Assembly: GCA_964640665.1 (NCBI GenBank)
Contig: CAZXHT010000001.1
Coordinates: 151,603 to 215,602, forward strand
Direction of reading: 5' to 3'
DNA length: 64,000 nt
Source: DATKYQ01 sp964640665
Lineage (GTDB): Bacteria > Myxococcota > B64-G9
This document shows, one piece after another, positions 35,020 through 43,639 of this stretch; position 1 is the stretch's first letter, and each line of letters starts with the position of its first letter. The notes beneath the pieces were generated by a model. It was not told the origin of the DNA and made no database searches. It saw only the letters and a program-made list of their open reading frames with translations. The position numbers were made by a program, and so were the translations under genes.

Positions 35020-35062
35020 TGTCTCAACTAAAAAATCTGTATCAATCGATGAATCTGAGACA
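35020..35062. promoter_or_regulatory. Candidate enhancer (UAS) shared by two divergent sigma-54 promoters
   Basis: TGTCTCA (35020-35026) and its reverse complement TGAGACA (35056-35062) lie in the ferritin/fusion intergenic region. The TGAGACA box is about 85 bp from the -24 element of each divergent promoter. The same heptamer occurs twice before the third sigma-54 promoter (40455-40471). Confidence 0.65.
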
Positions 35063-35145
35063 CGTCACACCTGGACATGTATGCGTCCACACTGGCAACA
35101 ACCTGTAATTACAGATGTCTTTTGGAAGCAAATCTTGACGGCGCA

Positions 35146-35161
35146 TGGCACCAAGTTTGCT
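35146..35161 (+). promoter_or_regulatory. Sigma-54 (-24/-12) promoter of the thioredoxin-ferritin fusion
   Basis: The sequence is TGGCACCAAGTTTGCT, with GG (35147-35148) and GC (35159-35160) separated by 10 bp. The predicted transcript starts near 35172, just ahead of the GGAGG at 35181 and ATG 35193. Confidence 0.87.
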
Positions 35162-35192
35162 TCTATTGGCAAGAGGGAAGGGAGGCGTGGCG

Positions 35193-37898
35193 ATGGAATA
35201 CCAAAATAATCAGGCTCGATCGCCTTCGACTGAGGGCCATGTCCCTATCCCTCCGAAGGTGATTCGACGGGAAGGCAACCGACTCAAGAACCAAAAATCT
35301 CTCTATCTGAGACAACACGCCCACAATCCCGTCGACTGGTACCCGTGGGGAAAAGAGGCGCTCGAACGCGCTCGGCTCGAAGACAAACCGATTTTTGTCT
35401 CCATCGGCTATTCTTCATGTCACTGGTGTCACGTGATGGAAAAGGAAGTCTTCGAGGATGAGTCCGTGGCCGGATTCATCAACACTCATTTCATCTGCAT
35501 AAAGGTAGATCGCGAGGAACGACCCGATCTGGACAAGGTCTTTATGGATGCGGTCATGGCCATGACCGGCAACGGCGGGTGGCCGATGTCGGTATTTCTG
35601 ACTCCCACGCAAAAACCGTTCTTTGGAGGCACTTACTTCCCGCGCGCGCAATTCTTGGCGCTGATAATCCGGATTGATGAAATCTTCACAAGCAACCGCC
35701 CACAGATCGAATCCCAGGCGCTAACGGTGTTTACGCACATTTCCCGTGAACTGGAAACCAAACCCGGCACCATGGACGATCGGGCATTCAACAAGGTCAT
35801 CTCGACGGCAAAACACGATTCCGACAATGAGTGGGGCGGCTTCAGAAACAGAATGAAGTTTCCCATGCCCACAACCTGGTCGTTCTTGCTGCACTACTAC
35901 CGAAAGAGCCCCGACGACGAACTTGCCGCAGCCTTACGCACAACACTCGACCAAATGGGCTCGGGAGGCATCCAGGATCATATTGGAGGCGGGTTTCATC
36001 GCTACACAACCGAGCACACCTGGCTGGTGCCGCACTTCGAGAAGATGCTCTATGACAACGCGTTGATCGCCGGTCTGTATATAGAGGCCGCGGCGGTTTT
36101 TGGAGGAAATCGCTATGCACAGATCGCCCGTCAAACCCTGAATTTCATGATCCGCGAAATGAGCGGCCCCGAGGGCGGTTTCTTCGCAAGCTTCGACGCC
36201 GACAGCGGCGGCAGCGAGGGCTCTTTTTACCTCTGGACGCCCGAAGAAATAACCGCCGTGGTCGGCAAACGGGACGGCCCGGTTATCTCCGCGCTGCTCG
36301 GTGTAACGTCTGACGGCAACTTCGAGGGCAAGAGCATTCTCACCCGCCGAACCGACCCGGCCGGGCTATCTGTAAAGTTCGGACGTGAGCGGGCCGAGAT
36401 CGCGGGCCTGTTCGACAAATATCGCCCATTGCTTCGTCAAGCCCGATTAGAAAGAACGCCACCCGGTCTCGACCGCAAGGTAATCACATCCTGGAACGGA
36501 CTGGCCTTATCTTCTCTGGCCCGGGGATACAGCCTGTTCGGAGAGGAATCGTATCGCCAGGCGGCCGAGAAAACCGCCGACTTCTTGATGACGACCCATC
36601 ACACCGAAGCCGGCACCCTGTTGCGATCGTCTTACGATGGAGCAGCCGAGCACGACGGCATTCTGGACGACTATGCGTTCTTAGCGGTTGGCCTGCTCGA
36701 CCTCTATCAGGCCACGGGTGAATTGAAGCAACTCGAGCGCGCTCTTCGTCTGATCGAATATGCCGAACAAAACTTCAGGCATCCCAATGCGGCCTTCTAT
36801 TTGACGGGCAAGGGACAAGATGCGCCGCTGGGGCGTCAGATGAAGATCACAGACGGAGTGATCCCATCTGGAAACTCGGCCATGCTGCAAGCTCTGCTGG
36901 TTGCGGCGGCACTGACCGGCAACGACAATTATCGCAAGCAAGTTGAGTCTGCTATCGACGCCTACGCAAACTTGATGCGCAGCGCGGGGCTGGAGATGGC
37001 GGGCTGGTTCGATGCGTCCCTGAAATACCGGGGGCCTTTCTACGAGGTTGTAGTCTGCGGCGATCCACAGGCGAGTGCCACAAAAGAGATGCTTGCCGAG
37101 TTCCATCGCCGGATGCCGTCTTACGCCGTGCTTACGCTTCTGCCCGCGGACGGCCCCTCCCCGGAAGCCGCCAAGCTCATGCCGGCCGTAGTGGGCAAAC
37201 GCGCCACGGGCGGCAAGCCGACTGCTTATGTCTGCAGTTTCGGGGCCTGCAAGAAGCCCACCCACGATCCGGCAACGCTTGCGAGGCAGATTTCAGACGG
37301 TTTGGCAAATCAGTTGACTATAAAAAGAGAGCAGAGAAGAATGCCCGATAAGTCCATACCGGATAAAAACCACACTGGAGAAAAAATGAGTGATCCTAAA
37401 AAACTTATTATCGAAGGCTTGCAGCAGGCCATCAGGAGCGAATCGGACGGATACCATTTCTACACCATGGCCGCGGGCAACGTCAAAGACGAGAAGGGCC
37501 GGGAGGTATTCGAGACCCTGGCGCAGGAAGAGTTGGAGCACATGAGTTTTCTGAAAAAGCAGTACCAGTCTTTCGTTGAGACGGGCCGGGTGGACAAGAC
37601 GGTCAGCCTGGGGACGCCTGCCGAGTTAAAGGGCGATAACCCGATCTTTTCGGAAGCTATAAAGAAGCGTCTCTCCGAAGCCCACTTCGAAATGAGCGCT
37701 TTGTCCATCGGCATTCAACTCGAGCTCAATTCCCAAAAATACTACAAGCAGCAATCCGATCTGGTGGATAATCCCGAGGTCCGGGCATTCTACAGGCAAC
37801 TGGCCGATTGGGAGTCCGGACATTACCATGCGCTGCTTCGCCAACAGGAATCACTAAAAGAAGACTACTGGGCCGGAGGAGCTTTTGCGCCATTTTAA
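35193..37898 (+). CDS. Fusion of a YyaL/DUF255 thioredoxin-fold protein with a rubrerythrin-like domain
   Basis: The product is 901 aa from ATG 35193 (GGAGG 7 bp upstream). Residues about 20-170 are the DUF255 thioredoxin domain with SSCHWCHVM as the CxxC site. About 200-690 is the six-hairpin-like part of the YyaL/SPATA20 family. From about 732 (MSDPKK) to 901 a ferritin-like four-helix domain follows, with ExxH pairs (AQEELEHM and DWESGHYH). There is no stop between the parts, but GGAGAA and ATG 37386 could also start the second domain alone. A redox protein joined to a di-iron peroxidase-like domain suggests oxygen or peroxide defence. It is transcribed from a sigma-54 promoter. Confidence 0.88.
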   Translation: MEYQNNQARSPSTEGHVPIPPKVIRREGNRLKNQKSLYLRQHAHNPVDWYPWGKEALERARLEDKPIFVSIGYSSCHWCHVMEKEVFEDESVAGFINTHFICIKVDREERPDLDKVFMDAVMAMTGNGGWPMSVFLTPTQKPFFGGTYFPRAQFLALIIRIDEIFTSNRPQIESQALTVFTHISRELETKPGTMDDRAFNKVISTAKHDSDNEWGGFRNRMKFPMPTTWSFLLHYYRKSPDDELAAALRTTLDQMGSGGIQDHIGGGFHRYTTEHTWLVPHFEKMLYDNALIAGLYIEAAAVFGGNRYAQIARQTLNFMIREMSGPEGGFFASFDADSGGSEGSFYLWTPEEITAVVGKRDGPVISALLGVTSDGNFEGKSILTRRTDPAGLSVKFGRERAEIAGLFDKYRPLLRQARLERTPPGLDRKVITSWNGLALSSLARGYSLFGEESYRQAAEKTADFLMTTHHTEAGTLLRSSYDGAAEHDGILDDYAFLAVGLLDLYQATGELKQLERALRLIEYAEQNFRHPNAAFYLTGKGQDAPLGRQMKITDGVIPSGNSAMLQALLVAAALTGNDNYRKQVESAIDAYANLMRSAGLEMAGWFDASLKYRGPFYEVVVCGDPQASATKEMLAEFHRRMPSYAVLTLLPADGPSPEAAKLMPAVVGKRATGGKPTAYVCSFGACKKPTHDPATLARQISDGLANQLTIKREQRRMPDKSIPDKNHTGEKMSDPKKLIIEGLQQAIRSESDGYHFYTMAAGNVKDEKGREVFETLAQEELEHMSFLKKQYQSFVETGRVDKTVSLGTPAELKGDNPIFSEAIKKRLSEAHFEMSALSIGIQLELNSQKYYKQQSDLVDNPEVRAFYRQLADWESGHYHALLRQQESLKEDYWAGGAFAPF

Positions 37899-37923
37899 CC
37901 TGAATCGTCGAAAGAGGAAAATC

Positions 37924-38439
37924 ATGGACTACATGGCATCGATAGAGTTGGCCTTGGAAAACGAAAAGACAGAGATGGAGTTTTACAAAAACGAGGCCAA
38001 GCGCTCCAACAATCCGCTGGCAAGCGAGATGTTTTACAAACTGGCCGATGAAGAAAAGGAGCATATGACCCGGATCGCCCAACTGCATGACAAGCTGATC
38101 TCCGAGGGCAAGTGGCCCAAGGACGTTGCGCTTCAGGTAAGAGACACCGACGTCAGGCAGCTGCTTGAAGATATGGTCGCCAAGGACGGGTCTTTTGGCA
38201 ACCATGACGACGATGATGTCAAGGCTTTGGAGAAAGCTGTCGAGTTCGAGGCAAAAGGTGCCTTGTTATACGCAGACCTCTCCCGTGCATGCCAGAACCC
38301 CATGGAGAAGAATTTCTTCGAGTTTCTGTCCAGAATCGAAAGGGAGCACCAACTCTCGCTGGCTGATTCCCTGGCCTACCTCAAAGATCCGGAGGGCTGG
38401 ATGATGCAGCATGGTCGGGCCGGGCTCGATGGAGCCTAG
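37924..38439 (+). CDS. Rubrerythrin-like di-iron protein
   Basis: The product is 171 aa from ATG 37924 with GAGG 7-8 bp upstream. It is a ferritin-like helical bundle with the ligand pairs ENEKTEMEFYKNEA...DEEKEHM and EFEAKGALLY...IEREHQLSL. No rubredoxin CxxC domain follows, so an external electron donor is needed for peroxide reduction. It begins 25 bp after the fusion gene, in the same likely transcript, and is related to that protein's C-terminal domain. Confidence 0.88.
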   Translation: MDYMASIELALENEKTEMEFYKNEAKRSNNPLASEMFYKLADEEKEHMTRIAQLHDKLISEGKWPKDVALQVRDTDVRQLLEDMVAKDGSFGNHDDDDVKALEKAVEFEAKGALLYADLSRACQNPMEKNFFEFLSRIEREHQLSLADSLAYLKDPEGWMMQHGRAGLDGA

Positions 38440-38577
38440 CTACAAGGATCGCTTCGAAAAATTCGAATAGCCGACCGTCAGCCCGTCGTCGATCGGACAC
38501 ATGGAAAAGTGAAGTTGCCCTGGCTGATACAATATGCTATGAGATTTACAATCCAACCGGCCTAAGGTAACAACTTC

Positions 38578-40464
38578 TTGGATCAAAAAGTAAAAATCCT
38601 GTTTGTTTGCGAAGGCAACTCCTGCAGGAGCCAGATGGCCGAGGGATTCCTGCGCTCTTTTGGGGACGAAAATACAATTGCATTCAGTGCCGGTATCTCC
38701 GCCCAGGGCGTCCACCCCCTGGCCATAAAAGTCATGCAAGAGGACGGAGTTGATATATCAAACCACAAATCCAAGACTGTGTTCGACCTGGGCCCGGTCG
38801 GTTTTGACCTGATCATTACCCTGTGCGATGTCGCCAGGGAATTCTGCTCTGACTCGATCCTCGAAGACGACCGGAAACAGCCGGAGCACGAGCGCTTGTG
38901 TAAAAGCTCTCTGTTCATCGGCATGCCGACCAGATTGCATTGGGTAATCTCAGATCCCGCCAAGGCCGAGGGAAGTGACGAACAGAAACTCGCCGTTTTC
39001 CGATCTGTACGGGACCAGATCAGAGATGACGTAAAGGCGATGCTGGATCTCGGCCAACTGTCGGCCCTGGCCAGCCAACGTCTGCAAATGGAACTGATTC
39101 TGGATACCATGGAAGACGGCATTATCGTCCATGACCAGCACAGGTATATCTACATCTTCAACCGGGCGGCCGAGAAAATAACGGGCTATAAAAGAGAAGA
39201 AGTACTTGGAAACAGCTGTCACGAGGTATTTCGCCCGAATGGACTGTGTGGGTCCAAGTGCCAGCTGAAAGACGAGAAAATAGATTCGGTCAGCGAACAG
39301 CAATACGAGATTGGCTTCACTACCAAGGACGGAGAAGACCGGCGGCTGAAAATCAGATCCGCCTTGATGAACATGCCGCATGGCGGAGCCAAGGGGCTGG
39401 TAGCCACCATCCGTGATATCACCGAGGTCAGTGAACTGCGCTGGAAAATAAAGAACAAGTACAGTTTCCATGGCATGGTGGGTGCGTCGGAAGCCATGCG
39501 GGAAGTTTTCAATTCTATCCGCCAGGTGACATTTTCGGACTACCCGGTGCTGATAACCGGCGAGAGCGGAACCGGAAAAGAGCTTGTAGCCAGGGCCATT
39601 CACAACGAAAGCCGAAGGAGCGCCGGTCCTTTCGTGCCAATCAACTGCGGGGCGCTGCCTGAGAACATCCTGGAGAGTGAACTCTTCGGACACGTGCGCG
39701 GGGCATTCACCGGCGCCATCCGGGATAAGAAAGGACGCTTCGAACTGGCCCACAACGGCACCATCTTTTTAGACGAGGTCGGAGAGCTGAGCCCTGCCTT
39801 CCAGGTGAAGCTCCTGCGAGTGCTCGATGGGAAACAGTTCGAGCAGGTCGGAGGAGAGCGGACAATCGAAGTGGACGTACGGGTTATCAGCGCCACCAAC
39901 CGTGATATCAAGAAAATGCTGGAAGAAGGCAGCTTCCGGATCGACCTGTTCTACCGCTTGTGCGTGGTGCCGTTCCGCCTGCCGCCGCTTCGCGATCGCC
40001 GGGAAGATCTGCCGCTGCTGGTGGAGCAGACATTAGCTAACATTCGCCGGGAGACCAGCAAGAAAATTCGAACCATCTCCAACAAGGCCATGGAAATGCT
40101 CATGGCCTACGACTGGCCGGGAAACATTCGAGAGTTGATCAATGTGCTGCAATTTGCGTCTGTGCGTTGCAACTTGGAAGAAATTCTTCCAAGTCATCTT
40201 CCACCGGAAATCAATCGCCTATCCAAAGGAACGAAGCTGCGCTCGGCGGATGAAGCGCATACCGCTCCCCGGTTTACAAACTCGAATGTAGCCGCCGGAT
40301 TAACAACTGCTTACGACCCTTTCAGAAAACGCCGCCAACTGACTTCCGAGGCCGTAGTACAAGCCATCGATGAGGCAGGCGGCAACAAGGTGAAAGCCGC
40401 AAGGCTGCTCGGTGTCGGCCGAGCCACCCTGTATCGTTTCCTGGAAAAACATCCTGTCTCATAA
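38578..40464 (+). CDS. Sigma-54 activator with an ArsC/LMW-phosphatase sensor and PAS domain
   Basis: The product is 628 aa with a TTG start (38578) behind AAGG. Residues 1-150 are a low-molecular-weight phosphatase/arsenate-reductase fold with the CX5R loop VCEGNSCRSQMAEG. A PAS domain (about 168-285) has a Cys cluster (SCHEVFRPNGLCGSKC), suited to redox or metal sensing. The AAA+ domain (about 300-535) has GESGTGKE, GAFTGA for sigma-54 contact and FLDEVGEL. A Fis-type helix-turn-helix ends the protein (GNKVKAARLLGVGRATLYR). The fusion is unusual. Sigma-54 promoters lie on both sides of this gene and share boxes, so it is the likely activator of ferritin, fusion/rubrerythrin and dfx-cydAB transcription. 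Confidence 0.94.
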   Translation: MDQKVKILFVCEGNSCRSQMAEGFLRSFGDENTIAFSAGISAQGVHPLAIKVMQEDGVDISNHKSKTVFDLGPVGFDLIITLCDVAREFCSDSILEDDRKQPEHERLCKSSLFIGMPTRLHWVISDPAKAEGSDEQKLAVFRSVRDQIRDDVKAMLDLGQLSALASQRLQMELILDTMEDGIIVHDQHRYIYIFNRAAEKITGYKREEVLGNSCHEVFRPNGLCGSKCQLKDEKIDSVSEQQYEIGFTTKDGEDRRLKIRSALMNMPHGGAKGLVATIRDITEVSELRWKIKNKYSFHGMVGASEAMREVFNSIRQVTFSDYPVLITGESGTGKELVARAIHNESRRSAGPFVPINCGALPENILESELFGHVRGAFTGAIRDKKGRFELAHNGTIFLDEVGELSPAFQVKLLRVLDGKQFEQVGGERTIEVDVRVISATNRDIKKMLEEGSFRIDLFYRLCVVPFRLPPLRDRREDLPLLVEQTLANIRRETSKKIRTISNKAMEMLMAYDWPGNIRELINVLQFASVRCNLEEILPSHLPPEINRLSKGTKLRSADEAHTAPRFTNSNVAAGLTTAYDPFRKRRQLTSEAVVQAIDEAGGNKVKAARLLGVGRATLYRFLEKHPVS

Positions 40465-40471
40465 TGTCTCA
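40455..40471. promoter_or_regulatory. Candidate enhancer (UAS): two TGTCTCA boxes 10 bp apart
   Basis: TGTCTCA occurs at 40455-40461 and 40465-40471, one helical turn apart and overlapping the end of the activator gene. The second box ends 87 bp before the -24 element of the downstream promoter, matching the 85-bp distance at 35056-35062. Confidence 0.65.
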
Positions 40472-40556
40472 TCTTGCTGTTTTACGCCGTAGACAGACCA
40501 GACCATCGGCAGACGTATCTAGCGGAATTTTTTACATTTTGTTGCAAAACAAAAGA

Positions 40557-40572
40557 TGGCATGCTCCTTGCT
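40557..40572 (+). promoter_or_regulatory. Sigma-54 (-24/-12) promoter of the dfx-cydAB operon
   Basis: TGGCATGCTCCTTGCT has GG (40558-40559) and GC (40570-40571) separated by 10 bp, a full match to the consensus. The first gene starts at 40617. Confidence 0.88.
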
Positions 40573-40616
40573 TTTGTATGAACCAGAGATCAAGCAATTG
40601 AAAGGGGAAGGCCGTT

Positions 40617-40817
40617 TTGCAATCATACAATGATAATCTGAACAAGCTCATACGAATGACCAGGGAGATGCTGGCACTGGCAGACGAAGGGGACCGGGAC
40701 CGTAATGATGATTCTTGCGCTATCGTCTACGGAATCCTCAGAGACACAGGCTATCGTCTCAGGAGGCTTGCAGAGGAGGAATGCGAAAAGCACAAACAAA
40801 CCGGCAAATGGGACTGA
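40617..40817 (+). CDS. Small helical protein, first gene after the sigma-54 promoter
   Basis: The product is 66 aa with a TTG start at 40617, supported by AGGGGAAG 7 bp upstream. It is highly charged and predicted helical (NKLIRMTREMLALADEG; YRLRRLAEEECEKHK). I do not recognise the family. Its two Cys are not in a metal motif. Being first in a sigma-54 transcript with desulfoferrodoxin and cytochrome bd, it is likely linked to oxygen defence. Confidence 0.7.
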   Translation: MQSYNDNLNKLIRMTREMLALADEGDRDRNDDSCAIVYGILRDTGYRLRRLAEEECEKHKQTGKWD

Positions 40818-40853
40818 TGTTTTGTTTTCCAAAAATTTGAAAGGAGTAGAGCC

Positions 40854-41228
40854 ATGACCGAGAAACTGCAGATTTACAAATGCGAAGTGTGCGGAAACAT
40901 CGTCGAAGTGTTGCATGCGGGCAAGGGCGAGTTGGTTTGCTGCGGCCAGCCGATGAAGCTCTTTGAAGAAAACACAGTCGACGCCGCCAAGGAAAAGCAC
41001 GTTCCGGTCGTCGAAAAAACGGCCTCCGGCTACATTGCCAAAGTGGGCAGTGTCCAGCATCCCATGGAAGACAAGCACTACATCGAGTGGATCGAACTGA
41101 TCGCCGATGGAAAAGCGTACCGACAGTTCCTGAACCCGGGTGACGTTCCCGAGGCGACCTTCGAAGTCAAGGCCCAACAGGTCAGCGTGCGCGAGTACTG
41201 CAATTTGCACGGCCTGTGGAAAGCCTAA
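40854..41228 (+). CDS. dfx: Desulfoferrodoxin (superoxide reductase)
   Basis: The product is 124 aa and reduces superoxide to peroxide without making oxygen, typical of anaerobes. The N-terminal desulforedoxin centre has YKCEVCG and LVCCGQPM (four Cys binding iron). The catalytic iron site has EKHVPV, VQHPMEDKHYIEWIEL and REYCNLHGLW (His and Cys ligands), with the Glu of the EKH loop. GGAG lies upstream of ATG 40854. It is co-transcribed with cydAB, so superoxide removal and oxygen consumption are expressed together. Confidence 0.97.
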   Translation: MTEKLQIYKCEVCGNIVEVLHAGKGELVCCGQPMKLFEENTVDAAKEKHVPVVEKTASGYIAKVGSVQHPMEDKHYIEWIELIADGKAYRQFLNPGDVPEATFEVKAQQVSVREYCNLHGLWKA

Positions 41229-41252
41229 TCGGTGTCCCGGGGATAGATACGC

Positions 41253-42596
41253 ATGGACGCCGTTCTTCTCGCCAGAATCCAGTTTGCCCTGACGATCGGA
41301 TTCCATTTCATCTTTCCCCCGCTGACCATCGGGCTGGCCTGGCTGATCTTCTGGTTCATGAACCGCTACAAGCGCACCGGCGACGAGGTCTACGCCGTCG
41401 GGGCCCGCTTCTGGACCAAGCTGTTCGCGCTCACCTTCGGCGTCGGCGTGGCAACCGGCATCACCATGGAGTTTCAGTTCGGCACAAACTGGGCCGACTA
41501 CTCCCGTTTCGTGGGCGATATATTCGGAGCGCCCCTGGCGGCCGAGGGCATATTCGCTTTCTTTCTGGAATCCACCTTCATGGGCGTGCTTCTCTTCGGC
41601 TGGAACAGGTTCTCGAAGAAAACCTTGTGGCTGTCGTCATTGCTGGTGGCGGTCGGCTCTACCCTGTCCGCCTTCTGGATCATCGTAGCCAACTCCTGGA
41701 TGCAGACGCCTACTGGTTTTGAGGTAGTTGCCGGACGGGCCGTACTTACCGACTTCTGGGCGGCGGTTTTCAACCCGTCGACCATACCCCGTTACCTGCA
41801 CACCATCGATGCCTGCCTGATCACCGGGGCGTTCTTCATGCTGGGAATCAGCGCCTGGTATCTCCTGAAAGGTCGACACGTCGAATTCGCCAAGAAATCG
41901 CTCAGGCTCTCATTGATCGTCGGTTTCAGCGCGGCTTTGATGCAAATCTTCCTGGGTCACTACCATGCGGTCCAGGTAACCAGAACCCAGCCCGAGAAGC
42001 TGGCGGCCTTCGAAGGATTGTTTGAAACCCAGAAGGGAGCCCCCCTGCTGATTTTCGGCATACCGGACGCAGAATCACGCCAGGTTCACGCGGCCATAAG
42101 GATTCCGGGCATGCTGTCGCTTCTGACGTCCGGGACAACGGACGCCGAGGTGCGCGGGCTGAATGACGTCCCGGAGAACGAGTGGCCTCCTCTGGGACTG
42201 ACTTTCTTTTCTTTCCACCTGATGTTTCTTCTGGGCCTGTACTTCGTCGGCCTTACGTCCCTGGGGATGTTCTTGCTGTGGAGGAAAAAGCTGTTCGACA
42301 GCAAGTTGTTCATGATGCTGGCGATGTTCTCTCTGCCGTTGCCGATAGTGGCCAACGAGTTGGGCTGGATCGCGGCCGAGGTGGGTCGCCAGCCCTGGAT
42401 CGTCTACAGATTGTTCAAGACATCGAACGCCATCTCCAAAAGCGTGCCCGCCTGGCAGGTGTTGGCCTCGATCATCATGTTCTCAGTCATCTATAGCCTG
42501 CTGTTTGCGTTATGGATCTTCTTGCTCAGGCGCGAGGTCAACAAGGGGCCCAAGCCGGCCTCCGGGCCGGTCACCCAGGCGGGAGGTGAGTCATGA
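41253..42596 (+). CDS. cydA: Cytochrome bd oxidase subunit I
   Basis: The product is 447 aa with about nine membrane helices. It binds haems b558, b595 and d and oxidises quinol to reduce oxygen. Conserved features are ARIQFALTIGFHFIFPP (haem His), the GITMEFQFGTNWADYSRFVGD segment, ILGHYHAVQ-like GHYHAVQVTRTQPEKLAAFEG, and GRQPW near the C-terminus. The quinol loop is of the short type. It starts 24 bp after dfx; the 3' end overlaps cydB by ATGA. Confidence 0.97.
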   Translation: MDAVLLARIQFALTIGFHFIFPPLTIGLAWLIFWFMNRYKRTGDEVYAVGARFWTKLFALTFGVGVATGITMEFQFGTNWADYSRFVGDIFGAPLAAEGIFAFFLESTFMGVLLFGWNRFSKKTLWLSSLLVAVGSTLSAFWIIVANSWMQTPTGFEVVAGRAVLTDFWAAVFNPSTIPRYLHTIDACLITGAFFMLGISAWYLLKGRHVEFAKKSLRLSLIVGFSAALMQIFLGHYHAVQVTRTQPEKLAAFEGLFETQKGAPLLIFGIPDAESRQVHAAIRIPGMLSLLTSGTTDAEVRGLNDVPENEWPPLGLTFFSFHLMFLLGLYFVGLTSLGMFLLWRKKLFDSKLFMMLAMFSLPLPIVANELGWIAAEVGRQPWIVYRLFKTSNAISKSVPAWQVLASIIMFSVIYSLLFALWIFLLRREVNKGPKPASGPVTQAGGES

Positions 42597-43636
42597 GCGC
42601 TTTGCAGGTCACCTGGTTTCTGCTGGTCGGCTTGTTTCTGACCGTCTACGCCGTACTGGACGGCTTCGACCTGGGTGTGGGTTTTTGGCATTTGTTCACC
42701 AAAGAGGATCAAGATCGACGCACACTGCTCAATTCCATAGGGCCTGTCTGGGACGGGAACGAGGTCTGGCTATTGACCGGTGCCGGCGCGATATTCGCGG
42801 CCTTCCCTCCGGTCTACGCCACGGTTTTTTCCGGCTTCTACCTGGCTTTAATGCTGGTTTTGCTGGCGCTCATATTCAGGGCGGTTTCGGTCGAGTTTCG
42901 AAGCAAGGTCGAATCGGCCCGTTGGCGCAGCACCTGGGACGCAGCGTTCGGAATCGGAAGCTCGCTGGTGGCCCTCCTGCTCGGCGTGGCGCTCGGAAAT
43001 CTGCTGCGTGGTTTGCCTCTCGATACGAATGGAGATTTCACCGGAAGCTTTTTAGGTTTGCTGAACCCATACGCTCTGCTGATCGGACTGGTCGGCTTGG
43101 CGATGCTGGCCACCCATGGAGCGCTTTATCTGCAACTGAAGACAACGGACGATCTGTGTGCGCGCGCGAGTCGTTGGGCCCGGTGGGCCTGGGTTGCTTA
43201 CCTGGCCCTGTTTATCATCGCCGTGGTTGCGACCATTATCAGCCAGGCCGATCTTCTCGAAAACTTCAAGGCGGCGCCGATCTTGTGGGTAGTGCCGGTG
43301 CTGGCGCTGGCTTTGGTGATATCGATCGGAATCTTCGCGATCAGAGGCAAGGCCGGATGGGCCTTTGTCTCTTCCAGCCTCTCGATTGCTTCGATGATGG
43401 GACTGGCGGGCGCGGCCTTGTTTCCCAGGCTGGTGCCGGCGATTGGCATGCCCGAGCGCAGTTTGACATTGTTCAACTCCTCTTCGTCAGAGCTGACGCT
43501 GAAAAGTATGCTGATACTTTCGTTGATTGGCATGCCCTTTGTGATCGGATATACCATTTGGGTCTATCGGGCCTTTGCCGGCAAGGTCAAGCCCGGCCAA
43601 GATTACGGCACCGGCAATCTGCCCGACCGGGTCTGA
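42593..43636 (+). CDS. cydB: Cytochrome bd oxidase subunit II
   Basis: The product is 347 aa with about eight membrane helices. Conserved N-terminal text is VYAVLDGFDLGVG, then GPVWDGNEVWLLTGAGAIFAAFP, both hallmarks of CydB. It has no haem ligands of its own and stabilises CydA. The start overlaps the cydA stop (ATGA), which ensures equal synthesis. No cydX-like small gene is visible before mutM, which starts 3 bp after cydB ends. Confidence 0.97.
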   Translation: MSALQVTWFLLVGLFLTVYAVLDGFDLGVGFWHLFTKEDQDRRTLLNSIGPVWDGNEVWLLTGAGAIFAAFPPVYATVFSGFYLALMLVLLALIFRAVSVEFRSKVESARWRSTWDAAFGIGSSLVALLLGVALGNLLRGLPLDTNGDFTGSFLGLLNPYALLIGLVGLAMLATHGALYLQLKTTDDLCARASRWARWAWVAYLALFIIAVVATIISQADLLENFKAAPILWVVPVLALALVISIGIFAIRGKAGWAFVSSSLSIASMMGLAGAALFPRLVPAIGMPERSLTLFNSSSSELTLKSMLILSLIGMPFVIGYTIWVYRAFAGKVKPGQDYGTGNLPDRV

Positions 43637-43639
43637 ATA

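Noticed and set aside
38500..38577. A sigma-54 promoter directly before the activator gene
   Set aside because: The GG and GC candidates are 12 bp apart, not 10; the gene may be read from upstream or from a sigma-70 promoter I cannot define.
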